Assembly: GCA_002408205.1 (NCBI GenBank)
Contig: DHQY01000014.1
Coordinates: forward strand, 1 to 35,766
Direction: 5' to 3'
Origin: Bacteroidales bacterium UBA5326
GTDB lineage: Bacteria > Bacteroidota > Bacteroidia > Bacteroidales > UBA932
Length of the DNA stretch: 35,766 nucleotides
Shown here: positions 22,948 through 31,007 of the stretch, piece by piece
Position numbering within the stretch: position 1 is the first letter of the stretch
Layout of the letters: every line of letters starts with the position of its first letter
Translations under genes and position numbers: made by a program
Notes under the pieces: generated by a model
The model's input: the letters and a program-made list of their open reading frames with translations, nothing else
Told to the model about the DNA's origin: nothing
The model's database searches: none

Positions 22948-24456
22948 ATGAAAAGTCTAGAATACAGCATTAACCCACTTGTAACCCAGATTGAAAAGGA
23001 GCCCAAAGATTTTACCCGCAAAGACATCATTGACTTCATAATCAGGAATGACATCCGTATTGTCAATTTCAGGTATGTTGCCTCCGACGGCAGATTAAAA
23101 ACAATGAATATCCCGGTTACGGACAGGCATTACCTGGAAACATTCCTTTCTTACGGAGAACGGGTAGACGGGTCAAGCCTTTTCCCATATATCGGGACCG
23201 GATCAAGCGATCTTTATGTCATTCCCCGCTTCTGTACGGCTTACGCAGACCCCTTTGCAGTGACTCCCACCCTGGGTTTGCTTTGTTCCTATTTCACGAA
23301 AGACGGGCTTCCATTTGAAATGGCGCCCGAATACACCCTGCATAAAGCCCATAAATTATTCACGGACAAAACCGGTTATCGTTTTGAAGCTATGGGCGAA
23401 CTGGAATTCTATGTGACCGACAAGGATACCAACCAGTTCAATACCGCCAGCCAGAAAGGATATCACGAATCGGCCCCTTTTTCCAAGTTTGAAACATTCA
23501 GGACTCACGCCATTCAACTCATGGCCAAAACGGGGGGAATGGTAAAATACGGACATTCAGAAGTAGGAAATTTCAGTCTCGATGGCAAAATATACGAACA
23601 GAACGAGATTGAATTTCTTGTTAATCCAGTGGAACAGGCTGCAGACCAGCTGGTAATGGCTAAATGGATATTACGTACCCTGGCCTGGCAGTACGGAGTT
23701 GACATTACTTTCGCTCCTAAGATCACTTCGGGCAAGGCAGGAAGCGGATTACATTTCCATACGCGTATTATGAAAGGCGATCGGTCTGTTATGCTGGAGG
23801 GCGGAATGCTTTCGAACGCCGCACGGACTGTGATAGCCGGTTATATGAAATGCGCTGCTGCGCTTACTGCCTTTGGCAACACCATCCCCACTTCCTATTT
23901 TCGTCTGGTACCTAATCAGGAAGCCCCCACTAGCGTGTGCTGGGGAGACCACAACCGGTCTGTTCTGGTGCGCGTGCCCCTGGGCTGGAGCGGACACGGT
24001 AATATGATCCTTCAGGTCAATCCTCTGGAGAGCGGATCGTCAGAAAACCCGGGTTCACAAAAGGCAATTGATAAACAGACCGTTGAATTCCGCTCTGCAG
24101 ATGGCTCGGCAGATATTTATTATATGCTGGCCGGACTGGTCGTGGCCGCCCGTACCGGGTTTGAAATGCCCGATGCCCTTCAGACAGCAGCACGCACTTA
24201 CGTCGACCGGAATATCCATGATTATCAGGACAGCCTGAATACCCTGGAACAGCTTCCCGCATCGTGCCACGAATCGGCCCTTGTTCTTGAACAGCAAAGG
24301 AAGCTTTTTGAGGCTCATAGCGTTTTCACACCGGAACTCATAGACGGGACCATTAATGCCCTGAATGCATATGTCGACAAAGGCATCCGCCGTGAAATAC
24401 AGGAAAACCCGGGCCTGATGATGGCCCTGGTTCGTAAATATTATTATTGTGGCTAA
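22948..24456 (+). CDS. glnA: Glutamine synthetase, type I-like
   Basis: A 502-residue enzyme condensing glutamate and ammonia with ATP. The N-terminal beta-grasp domain includes VNFRYVASDGRLKTMNIPV and YGERVDGSSLFPYI. The catalytic domain includes GELEFYV (metal glutamate), the EQNEIEFLVNP segment with further metal ligands, the ATP-site GSGLHFHTRIM and NRSVLVRVP, and a late VEFRSADGSADIYYMLAGLV segment. It is far shorter than the roughly 730-residue type III enzyme common in Bacteroides. I do not see the NLYxLP adenylylation motif near the C-terminus, so control by adenylylation is unlikely. Placement after rny with a six-base gap suggests co-transcription. A related gamma-glutamyl ligase function cannot be excluded by eye. 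Confidence 0.88.
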   Translation: MKSLEYSINPLVTQIEKEPKDFTRKDIIDFIIRNDIRIVNFRYVASDGRLKTMNIPVTDRHYLETFLSYGERVDGSSLFPYIGTGSSDLYVIPRFCTAYADPFAVTPTLGLLCSYFTKDGLPFEMAPEYTLHKAHKLFTDKTGYRFEAMGELEFYVTDKDTNQFNTASQKGYHESAPFSKFETFRTHAIQLMAKTGGMVKYGHSEVGNFSLDGKIYEQNEIEFLVNPVEQAADQLVMAKWILRTLAWQYGVDITFAPKITSGKAGSGLHFHTRIMKGDRSVMLEGGMLSNAARTVIAGYMKCAAALTAFGNTIPTSYFRLVPNQEAPTSVCWGDHNRSVLVRVPLGWSGHGNMILQVNPLESGSSENPGSQKAIDKQTVEFRSADGSADIYYMLAGLVVAARTGFEMPDALQTAARTYVDRNIHDYQDSLNTLEQLPASCHESALVLEQQRKLFEAHSVFTPELIDGTINALNAYVDKGIRREIQENPGLMMALVRKYYYCG

Positions 24457-24473
24457 TTTTTTTCTCAGGAAAA

Positions 24474-24503
24474 ATTGTTTTTTCAGGAATATTTTTACCT
24501 TTG
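24474..24503 (+). promoter_or_regulatory. Promoter of the ilv operon
   Basis: ATTG (24474-24477), 18 bases, then TACCTTTG (24496-24503) fits the Bacteroidota pattern. Transcription would begin near 24510, about 12 bases before the leader peptide start. Confidence 0.72.
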
Positions 24504-24522
24504 TTCATCAAGATTCTGAAAA

Positions 24523-24654
24523 ATGACAGAAAGATCGAACGCCTATAACAGAATAACTGCATTGATGACCCAAGCCGAAGGGATTCTTTCGGTCGTGGTC
24601 GTCGTGGTCATTATTCTATCTGTCATTATTCCCTTTGACATTCAGAATCCGTAG
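24523..24654 (+). CDS. ilv operon leader peptide (attenuator peptide)
   Basis: A 43-codon open frame starting at ATG 24523. Its second half is packed with the operon's end products: after GILS comes a run of six valine codons, then two isoleucines and a leucine (VVVVVVIIL), then SVII. In total about 7 Val, 7 Ile and 3 Leu codons occur in 43. Such runs are the hallmark of leader peptides that sense charged Val, Ile and Leu tRNAs. The stop codon (24652-24654) lies inside the upstream arm of the antiterminator, as needed for control. The peptide itself need not have any other activity, although its hydrophobic run could pass as a membrane span. Confidence 0.9.
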   Translation: MTERSNAYNRITALMTQAEGILSVVVVVVIILSVIIPFDIQNP

Positions 24655-24695
24655 GTAGTAGATTATTTGAAGCACAGAACTCACTTATCGGATTC
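24645..24695 (+). promoter_or_regulatory. Antiterminator of the ilv attenuator
   Basis: GAAUCCG (24645-24651) is perfectly complementary to CGGAUUC (24689-24695). After a bulged U at 24688, five more pairs (24652-24656 with 24683-24687, one a G-U) extend the stem to 12 bp. It uses 24683-24691 of the terminator's first arm, so the two structures are mutually exclusive. A ribosome stalled on the Val/Ile codons (about 24592-24618) leaves the first arm free; one reaching the stop codon at 24652-24654 covers it. Confidence 0.82.
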
Positions 24696-24718
24696 ACCCG
24701 GTAAGTGAGTTTTTTTTT
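24679..24718 (+). terminator. Terminator of the ilv attenuator
   Basis: 24679-24691 pairs with 24698-24710 in a 13-bp stem (core CTCACTTA with TAAGTGAG, one G-U pair, then CGG with CCG) around a six-base loop, followed by nine T residues (24710-24718). It ends 22 bases before ilvD. Formation would stop transcription when branched-chain amino acids are plentiful. Confidence 0.93.
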
Positions 24719-24740
24719 ACACAAATTTTAGTAAAGAAAA

Positions 24741-26582
24741 ATGGAACCACTTAGAAGTCAAACAACATTTTCGGGAAGAAAAATGGCAGGTGCCCGGGCC
24801 TTATGGCGAGCCAACGGGATGAAAGAAAGTTTTTTTGGAAAACCGGTTATCGCTGTTGTTAATTCATTCAGCCAGTTCGTCCCCGGCCACACTCACCTGC
24901 ACCGGACCGGGCAAATGGTAAAAAAAGAGATTGAACGGCTGGGATGTTTTGCTGCCGAATTCAATACCATAGCCATAGACGACGGAATTGCCATGGGACA
25001 CGAAGGAATGCTTTACTCCCTTCCGTCGAGGGACCTGATAGCAGATAGTGTCGAATATATGTGCAATGCACATTGCGTAGATGCAATGATATGTATTTCC
25101 AACTGTGACAAAATAACACCCGGTATGCTAATGGCCGCAATGAGGCTGAATATTCCGGCTGTTTTTGTTTCGGGAGGCCCCATGGAGGCCGGTCATATAG
25201 ACGGAGAAGACTATGATCTGATAGATATTATGGTCAGGGGCGCCGACCCGGCCGTAAGCGACAATGAACTTGAGAAACTGGAGAAAATGGGATGTCCCAC
25301 TTGTGGCTGTTGCTCCGGTATGTTCACAGCCAATTCCATGAACTGTCTGACCGAGGCACTGGGTCTTGCTCCGGTGGGAAACGGCACGATTCTGGCCACA
25401 CATACCTTTCGCAAGAATCTTTTTATTCAGGGAGCCCGGCTGATCGTACGGCTGACTGACGAATATTATAATAAAGGTAACCGTAACGTCCTGCCCCGCT
25501 CCATTGCCACCAAAGAGGCCTTTGAAAACGCTATGATGCTGGATATGGCCATGGGAGGCTCAACCAATACCATTCTGCATCTGCTGGCCATTGTGCACGA
25601 GGCAGGAGTGGATTTTAACCTTAAGGATATTGACCGTCTTTCACGTTTTATTCCCGTCTTATGCAAAGTCGCCCCCAACAGCCGCTACCATATTCAGGAT
25701 GTAAACCGTGCGGGAGGTGTGATGGGAATAATGAGCGAACTGGCCAAAGGCGGCTATCTGCACTCCCGGGCTTTACGCATTGATTACCCTACTTTGGGTC
25801 AGGCAATTGATGATCATAATTTCCGGAATAAACAAGCCGATGCGCGGAAAGTGGCCAAATACCTGGCAGCCCCCTGCAACATCAGAAATCTTTCCATGGG
25901 AAAAAATAAAAGCCTTTATGACAGTTACGATGCGGACCGAAGCGGGGGTTGCATACGGGATATAGAACATGCCTATGCTCCTGACGGAGGCCTGGCCGTA
26001 CTGTACGGGAACCTGGCGCCCGGCGGATGCGTGGTAAAAACCGCGGGTGTGCGAAAGGAAATGATGCGCTTCACGGGAAAAGCCGTAGTATTCGAAAGCC
26101 AGGAAGAGGCTGTGGAAGGCATACTGGGAGGCAAAATCAGTAAAGGAGATGTAGTGGTTATCCGTTACGAAGGGCCACGAGGCGGTCCCGGAATGCAGGA
26201 AATGCTCTACCCTACTTCCTATCTGAAGAGCATGCAGCTTGACAGTCATTGTGCATTGCTTACAGACGGAAGATTTTCCGGCGGTACGAGCGGACTTTCA
26301 GTAGGACACGTTTCACCCGAAGCAGCAGGGAAAGGTGCCATAGCACTGGTGCGCGACGGGGATGAAATCACATTTGATATCGCCCATAGAAGTATTGAAG
26401 TAGCTCTTTCTCCCGGACAATTAAGCGAACGGCGGAAAGCGCTGGAGGGGCCCGGAGGCAGCGGATACAGGCCGTTACACAGGAATAGAACCGTCAGCAA
26501 GGCTTTGCAGGCCTATGCTTTATTCGCGGGATCGGCGGATATGGGAGGTATTCGTATAATCAATCAGAGTGAAGTACAATGA
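24741..26582 (+). CDS. ilvD: Dihydroxy-acid dehydratase
   Basis: A 613-residue iron-sulfur dehydratase that converts dihydroxy acids to 2-oxoisovalerate and 2-oxo-3-methylvalerate in valine and isoleucine synthesis. Signatures: the cluster cysteine segments MICISNCDKITPGM (near residue 117) and GCPTCGCCSGMFTANSMNCLTEALGLA (near 187-213), and the C-terminal DGRFSGGTSGLSVGHVSPEAA. The length matches the long E. coli-like form (616 residues). The start ATG follows the attenuator terminator by 22 bases. The stop overlaps the ilvB start (ATGA). The cluster is probably sensitive to oxygen, which fits an anaerobe. Confidence 0.97.
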   Translation: MEPLRSQTTFSGRKMAGARALWRANGMKESFFGKPVIAVVNSFSQFVPGHTHLHRTGQMVKKEIERLGCFAAEFNTIAIDDGIAMGHEGMLYSLPSRDLIADSVEYMCNAHCVDAMICISNCDKITPGMLMAAMRLNIPAVFVSGGPMEAGHIDGEDYDLIDIMVRGADPAVSDNELEKLEKMGCPTCGCCSGMFTANSMNCLTEALGLAPVGNGTILATHTFRKNLFIQGARLIVRLTDEYYNKGNRNVLPRSIATKEAFENAMMLDMAMGGSTNTILHLLAIVHEAGVDFNLKDIDRLSRFIPVLCKVAPNSRYHIQDVNRAGGVMGIMSELAKGGYLHSRALRIDYPTLGQAIDDHNFRNKQADARKVAKYLAAPCNIRNLSMGKNKSLYDSYDADRSGGCIRDIEHAYAPDGGLAVLYGNLAPGGCVVKTAGVRKEMMRFTGKAVVFESQEEAVEGILGGKISKGDVVVIRYEGPRGGPGMQEMLYPTSYLKSMQLDSHCALLTDGRFSGGTSGLSVGHVSPEAAGKGAIALVRDGDEITFDIAHRSIEVALSPGQLSERRKALEGPGGSGYRPLHRNRTVSKALQAYALFAGSADMGGIRIINQSEVQ

Positions 26583-28321
26583 AGAAAGAAAAAATAAACG
26601 GGGCCGAGGCGCTCCTGCGTACGATTGAGGCAGAGGGTATAGACACCATTTTCGGATACCCGGGAGGCACCATCATACCTATTTACGATAAACTCTACGA
26701 CTGGCCGGGCAATCTGAAACATATCCTGGTAAGGCACGAGCAGGGAGCCTTTCATGCGGCCGAGGGATATGCCCGAAGCACCGGAAAAGTGGGAGTATGT
26801 ATGGCTACAGCCGGACCCGGTGCAACTAACTTTATTACCGGTATAGCCGATGCGATGATGGACTCAACACCTGTAATCTGTATTACCGCACAGGTAAACG
26901 CAGACAAGCTGGGAACCAACTTTTTCCAGGAAACAGACATGATTGGGATCACCATTCCAATTACCAAGTGGAACCGTCAGATAACCTCGGCACATGAAAT
27001 CCCGGCTGTCATGGCCCAGGCTTTTCACATTGCACGTTCGGGAAGGCCCGGTCCCGTAGTGATAAGCCTGACTAAAAACGCCCAGGTAGAAATGGTTGAA
27101 TACGTCTTCAATCCAGGGAAAGCAATCAGGGAGCTGGGCCTAAGAAAAGTCACATCAAGAGAAAAAAGAATCACCTCAGAAAACATAAAGAGGGCCACCG
27201 AACTCCTTAACAGCTCGCTGAAACCATTAATTATTGCCGGACAGGGCATTAACATCTCTCTCGCCTGGAAAGAGCTCGAAGAGCTGGCAGTGCAGGGCAA
27301 TATTCCGGTTGCTACCACTTTATTAGGTCTGGGATGTATTAACAGCAATCATCCTCTGAATGTAGGAATGGTGGGAATGCACGGTAATATTGCTCCCAAT
27401 TCGATGACACAACAGGCCGATGTTATTTTAGCGGTAGGGATGCGGTTCTCAGACAGGGTGACTGGAGACATTAAAGGGTATGCACCCCGGGCCCGGATAA
27501 TCCATATTGATATCGATCGGTCAGAATTCGGGAAAAACATAAAGGCCGGTATAAAAATACAGGCAGATGCCCGTGAAGTGCTAACCCAATTGTGTCAGGG
27601 TATTCAATACAGAGACCGGCAGGAGTGGCTGGATTTTGCCAAAGAAAAGAAAGAGCTTGAACGACAAAAGATCATTGTGCCCCAATTGAGTAAGGATGAC
27701 GGGGCGTTGAAAATGGCACAGGTCATTGAGGCAATAAGCCGTCATGCCGGTCAGGAACGCATTATTGTTTCGGATGTAGGTCAGAACCAGATGTTTTGTG
27801 CCCGGTATTCACGATTTGAGCGCAGAAGAGGATGGATCACATCCGGCGGCCTGGGAACCATGGGCTTTGGATTGCCGGCAGCTGTGGGTGTCGCAGCGGG
27901 CAACCCTCATTCAACAGTGATTGCCGTAATGGGTGACGGCGGGTTCCAGATGAATATTCAGGAACTCGGGACGCTCCTCCAAAGCGGGTTGGCAGTTAAG
28001 ATGGTATTGCTGAACAACTCCTACCTGGGTATGGTAAGACAATGGCAGGATCTGTTCTTTAAAAAAAGATATTCTGCTACGCACTTGATAAATCCTGACT
28101 TTCAGACGCTTATGAAAGCATATCACATACCCTGTTCACAGGTTGCAACGCACGGAGAACTGGATGAAAAAATAAAAGAAATGGTTACGGCAAAAGGTTC
28201 ATTCTTCCTGGAAGCAATCGTCCGGCAGGAGGAGAACGTTTTCCCCATGATTCCGGCTGACAGAACATTAGATGACATTATATATGAAAACGAAAAAATT
28301 CACCATCACGGCAATAGGTAA
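26579..28321 (+). CDS. ilvB: Acetolactate synthase, large (catalytic) subunit
   Basis: A 580-residue thiamine diphosphate enzyme forming acetolactate or acetohydroxybutyrate, the committed step. The catalytic glutamate region is VRHEQGAFHAAEGYARSTGKVGVC (near residue 50). The middle FAD-binding-like domain contains PLIIAGQGI. The cofactor motif is GDGGFQMNIQELGTLL followed by NNSYLGMVRQWQ (about residues 447-490). The start overlaps ilvD by four bases, and the end overlaps ilvN, showing tight coupling of catalytic and regulatory subunits. These motifs favour biosynthetic IlvB over catabolic AlsS, as does the operon. Confidence 0.97.
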   Translation: MKKEKINGAEALLRTIEAEGIDTIFGYPGGTIIPIYDKLYDWPGNLKHILVRHEQGAFHAAEGYARSTGKVGVCMATAGPGATNFITGIADAMMDSTPVICITAQVNADKLGTNFFQETDMIGITIPITKWNRQITSAHEIPAVMAQAFHIARSGRPGPVVISLTKNAQVEMVEYVFNPGKAIRELGLRKVTSREKRITSENIKRATELLNSSLKPLIIAGQGINISLAWKELEELAVQGNIPVATTLLGLGCINSNHPLNVGMVGMHGNIAPNSMTQQADVILAVGMRFSDRVTGDIKGYAPRARIIHIDIDRSEFGKNIKAGIKIQADAREVLTQLCQGIQYRDRQEWLDFAKEKKELERQKIIVPQLSKDDGALKMAQVIEAISRHAGQERIIVSDVGQNQMFCARYSRFERRRGWITSGGLGTMGFGLPAAVGVAAGNPHSTVIAVMGDGGFQMNIQELGTLLQSGLAVKMVLLNNSYLGMVRQWQDLFFKKRYSATHLINPDFQTLMKAYHIPCSQVATHGELDEKIKEMVTAKGSFFLEAIVRQEENVFPMIPADRTLDDIIYENEKIHHHGNR

Positions 28322-28526
28322 ACACCGGCTGGATATTCTCAACAGGATATCGGCCCTGTACCTTCAGAAACAGATTCCGGTCGAAAGCATTGTTTTCGAA
28401 GAAACGGAAAAAGGCAAAGGGAAGTACCAGATCGTCTGCTGTACTTCAGAAGAAGATTCCATAAAAAGGATCGTTAACCAGATCTGCAACATTGTAGATA
28501 TTTCCAAAGCAAGTTACAAAATCTAA
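28284..28526 (+). CDS. ilvN: Acetolactate synthase small subunit, short single-ACT form
   Basis: An 80-residue protein made of a single ACT-type domain: KFTITAIGKHRLDILNRISALYLQKQIPVESIVFEETEKGKGKYQIVCCTSEEDSIKRIVNQICNIVDI is the complete beta-alpha-beta-beta-alpha-beta pattern. It lacks the second domain of the usual 160-190 residue IlvN/IlvH and resembles the size of E. coli IlvM (87 residues). The ATG at 28284 is preferred because MKTKKFTIT begins the first strand; an ATG at 28272 would add four residues. It overlaps the end of ilvB by 38 bases and precedes ilvC by 22. It probably activates IlvB; whether it gives valine feedback is uncertain. Confidence 0.88.
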   Translation: MKTKKFTITAIGKHRLDILNRISALYLQKQIPVESIVFEETEKGKGKYQIVCCTSEEDSIKRIVNQICNIVDISKASYKI

Positions 28527-28548
28527 AACAACTAATTTCTAAATACTT

Positions 28549-29604
28549 ATGGCAAAAATGAACTTCGGAGGTGTAGAGGAACAGGTAGTTACCCGCACCG
28601 AATTTACTCTTGAACATTCAAAAGCGGTGCTGGCCGCAGAAACGATAGCCGTTATTGGATACGGTGTCCAGGGACCCGGACAGGCCCTTAACCTGAAAGA
28701 CAATGGATTTAACGTGATTGTGGGTCAGAGGAAAAACTCCGCCACATGGGACAAGGCGGTTGCCGACGGCTGGAAACCGGGCAAAGATCTATTTGAGATA
28801 GAAGAAGCCTGTGAAAAAGGGACGATTATTCAATACCTTCTCTCAGATGCAGGACAAATTGCACTCTGGCCCGTTGTAAGAAAGCACCTGACTGCCGGTA
28901 AGGCCCTGTATTTTTCTCACGGGTTTGGGATAACCTACAACGATCGCACCGGCATCGTTCCGCCGCCCGATGTGGATGTTATCCTGGTCGCACCCAAAGG
29001 CTCGGGGACTTCTCTCCGGAGACTGTTCCTGGAAGGGAGAGGCTTGAATTCGTCTTATGCAGTATATCAGGATGCCACCGGCAGGGCGTATGACCGTACT
29101 TTCGCTCTTGGAGTAGGCATAGGCAGCGGCTATCTTTTTGAGACCACTTTCAAAAAAGAGGTTTTTTCCGATCTTACGGGGGAAAGAGGCACGCTTATGG
29201 GGGCCATCCAGGGCATTTTTGCCGCACAATACCAAACCCTGCGGGAGAACGGTCACTCGCCTTCCGAAGCCTTCAACGAAACCGTGGAAGAACTGTCACA
29301 AAGCCTTATGCCGCTTATTGCCGAGAACGGAATGGACTGGATGTATGCCAATTGTTCCACAACGGCACAAAGGGGAGCTCTGGACTGGTGGACCAAATTC
29401 CGCGATGCCACGCTTCCGGTTTTCAAATCACTTTATGAAAGCGTAAAAACGGGAACCGAAGCTCAGATCTCCATTGATTCCAACAGTCGCCCCGACTACA
29501 GGGCAAAACTGAATGCCGAACTGCAGGAGATGCGCGAAAGTGAGATGTGGAAAACGGGCGAAACCGTCAGAAAGCTTCGCCCCGAACGATCATTCCAGAA
29601 GTAA
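28549..29604 (+). CDS. ilvC: Ketol-acid reductoisomerase
   Basis: A 351-residue enzyme that isomerises and reduces acetolactate and acetohydroxybutyrate. The N-terminal Rossmann domain carries IAVIGYGVQGPGQALNLKDNGFNVIVGQR (about residues 34-62); the loop after it (GQRKNSATWDKA) sets NADPH or NADH preference and contains R and S residues typical of NADPH use. The knotted C-terminal domain has the conserved acidic ligands in GERGTLMGAIQGIFAAQY and FNETVEELSQSLMPLI. The fold is class I, slightly longer than the usual 330 residues. It is the last gene of the operon and overlaps the convergent carboxypeptidase gene by 15 bases; I see no separate terminator. Confidence 0.96.
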   Translation: MAKMNFGGVEEQVVTRTEFTLEHSKAVLAAETIAVIGYGVQGPGQALNLKDNGFNVIVGQRKNSATWDKAVADGWKPGKDLFEIEEACEKGTIIQYLLSDAGQIALWPVVRKHLTAGKALYFSHGFGITYNDRTGIVPPPDVDVILVAPKGSGTSLRRLFLEGRGLNSSYAVYQDATGRAYDRTFALGVGIGSGYLFETTFKKEVFSDLTGERGTLMGAIQGIFAAQYQTLRENGHSPSEAFNETVEELSQSLMPLIAENGMDWMYANCSTTAQRGALDWWTKFRDATLPVFKSLYESVKTGTEAQISIDSNSRPDYRAKLNAELQEMRESEMWKTGETVRKLRPERSFQK

Positions 29605-31002
29605 TATGGATTGATCCTCCGAACGGATTACATAACGAAAGGCTCCGTCACGCTTCCTGATTATGGTTTCACGCGGGATCCAGGCATTGTCCCAGGTAAA
29701 TACCCTGTAAGTTCCCCGGGGAAGTGCAGCCTTTTTATAAACGGTGCGGTTTCCTTTAACCGTGCCGTTTATTATGTATCGACCGGGAACATCCCATTGG
29801 AAGTAATCAGAGAGCGCCCGCAGTAAATAGGTTCCGAATTGTTTGAGTGACGCTGTCGTTACCCATTCGCCGTCGGGGTTCCCGTTATAAAAGGAATAGG
29901 GTGTCTCAATGGTAAGTGCAAGTGTAGCTCCCTGTGTTCTGTTCCAAAGCCAGCCTTCCACATAGCGTGGTGCGGGGGCGGAATAGAACATGTCTTCCGG
30001 AAAGAAATACGGGTTGTCGTCGGTTGTCAGGTAAGCCAGATACATTTCACGGCGGAAGTAATCCTGAGAAGTCGATTCCTGTGTGTGAATGTAATAGCTT
30101 ATCTTGTCTGAAGACTGGGCATGCACGTTCAATACCACATCAAAAGGCTTTTCACGTGTAAGAGAGTCCATACGGTTGCGCAGGGCCTTCACTTCTACAG
30201 CCGTAAGCGAATCGGGATGGTCCCAGTTTACCTCCTGGTTGATTCCGCGGGCATTGGAGCGTGAATACCCGCCGATTACGCCGTCTGGATTAGTAAAGGG
30301 CACAACATAAAACACAGAATGCTTCCGGTAAGCACGCGCCTGTGGACTGTCCGAGAGAAGTTTCTCCAGAAGCCCGTCCAGCTGCCAGCTGCCGGGCGTT
30401 TCGCCGGGATGCACCCGGGCGTGGATCCATATACGGCTCTTATTCCGGTCAGGGACGGAACGGTCGGTAATGGTAAGCATCTGGATGGGCAGGCCCAGCA
30501 TGCTGTAACCCAGTGTATCCATAACCACATGGGGAGAACCGGTCCATTGAAGGATGCGCTCCTGAAGAAAGGCCCATCCGTAAGGTACGAAATAGGCAAT
30601 ATAGACCGAGTCACTAAGAAAATAAGCGGAGACTTTCCGCATGGAAGCCTGGTAATGCTCAAATCGCCGGAAATTTTTACCGTCATAGGAATAAACAGCC
30701 CGCTTGGGATCTGTATTTTCAAAGTTCAGGTAAATGTGTTTGTTCCTGACATTTTCCATCAGAAAATAGAACCATCTGCCACTGGGCACCAGGTCGGGAT
30801 TGGCCGGATTATCGGGATCTGAACGAGAGATAACCCGATAGGAAAGATGGAGCACCGAATCGGTGAGCGAAGGACGTACCAGCACCGAATCTATCCGGCG
30901 GACCTCGCCCAGGCAACCCGAATCAAATGCGGCAGAAAAGCGTACAGGAAGCGTATCCTGCAGCGAACCCGCAAGAAAGGTCAGAAGAAACAGCCATTTC
31001 AT
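29590..31002 (-). CDS. Secreted zinc carboxypeptidase, M14 family (cytosolic carboxypeptidase-like architecture)
   Basis: A 470-residue protein with an N-terminal signal peptide (KWLFLLTFLAGSL, cleavage near residue 15) and no lipobox, so probably periplasmic. An N-terminal beta-sandwich (about 20-150) precedes the M14 catalytic domain. The zinc motif HPGE has H198 and E201 (HARVHPGETPGSW); then come TNPDGVIGGYSRSNARG, the third ligand in VLNVHAQS (near residue 298) and the catalytic glutamate in LTIETPYSF (near 370). The beta-sandwich followed by HxxE resembles the cytosolic carboxypeptidase (CCP) subfamily, although this one is exported. A small C-terminal beta domain (about 410-470) ends the protein. 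It follows the M20 gene by five bases. Likely function: trimming C-terminal residues of periplasmic peptides; specificity unknown. Confidence 0.82.
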   Translation of the reverse strand: MKWLFLLTFLAGSLQDTLPVRFSAAFDSGCLGEVRRIDSVLVRPSLTDSVLHLSYRVISRSDPDNPANPDLVPSGRWFYFLMENVRNKHIYLNFENTDPKRAVYSYDGKNFRRFEHYQASMRKVSAYFLSDSVYIAYFVPYGWAFLQERILQWTGSPHVVMDTLGYSMLGLPIQMLTITDRSVPDRNKSRIWIHARVHPGETPGSWQLDGLLEKLLSDSPQARAYRKHSVFYVVPFTNPDGVIGGYSRSNARGINQEVNWDHPDSLTAVEVKALRNRMDSLTREKPFDVVLNVHAQSSDKISYYIHTQESTSQDYFRREMYLAYLTTDDNPYFFPEDMFYSAPAPRYVEGWLWNRTQGATLALTIETPYSFYNGNPDGEWVTTASLKQFGTYLLRALSDYFQWDVPGRYIINGTVKGNRTVYKKAALPRGTYRVFTWDNAWIPRETIIRKRDGAFRYVIRSEDQSILLLE

Positions 31003-31007
31003 AATGT

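Noticed and set aside
24462..24487. Possible terminator after glnA (A-run then T-run)
   Set aside because: Only a weak A/T stem can form and it overlaps the ilv promoter. It is not convincing as an intrinsic terminator.
24592..24654. The hydrophobic part of the ilv leader peptide as a real small membrane protein
   Set aside because: The six-valine run coincides with regulatory codons, and its stop codon is placed precisely in the antiterminator arm, so a sensing role explains it better.
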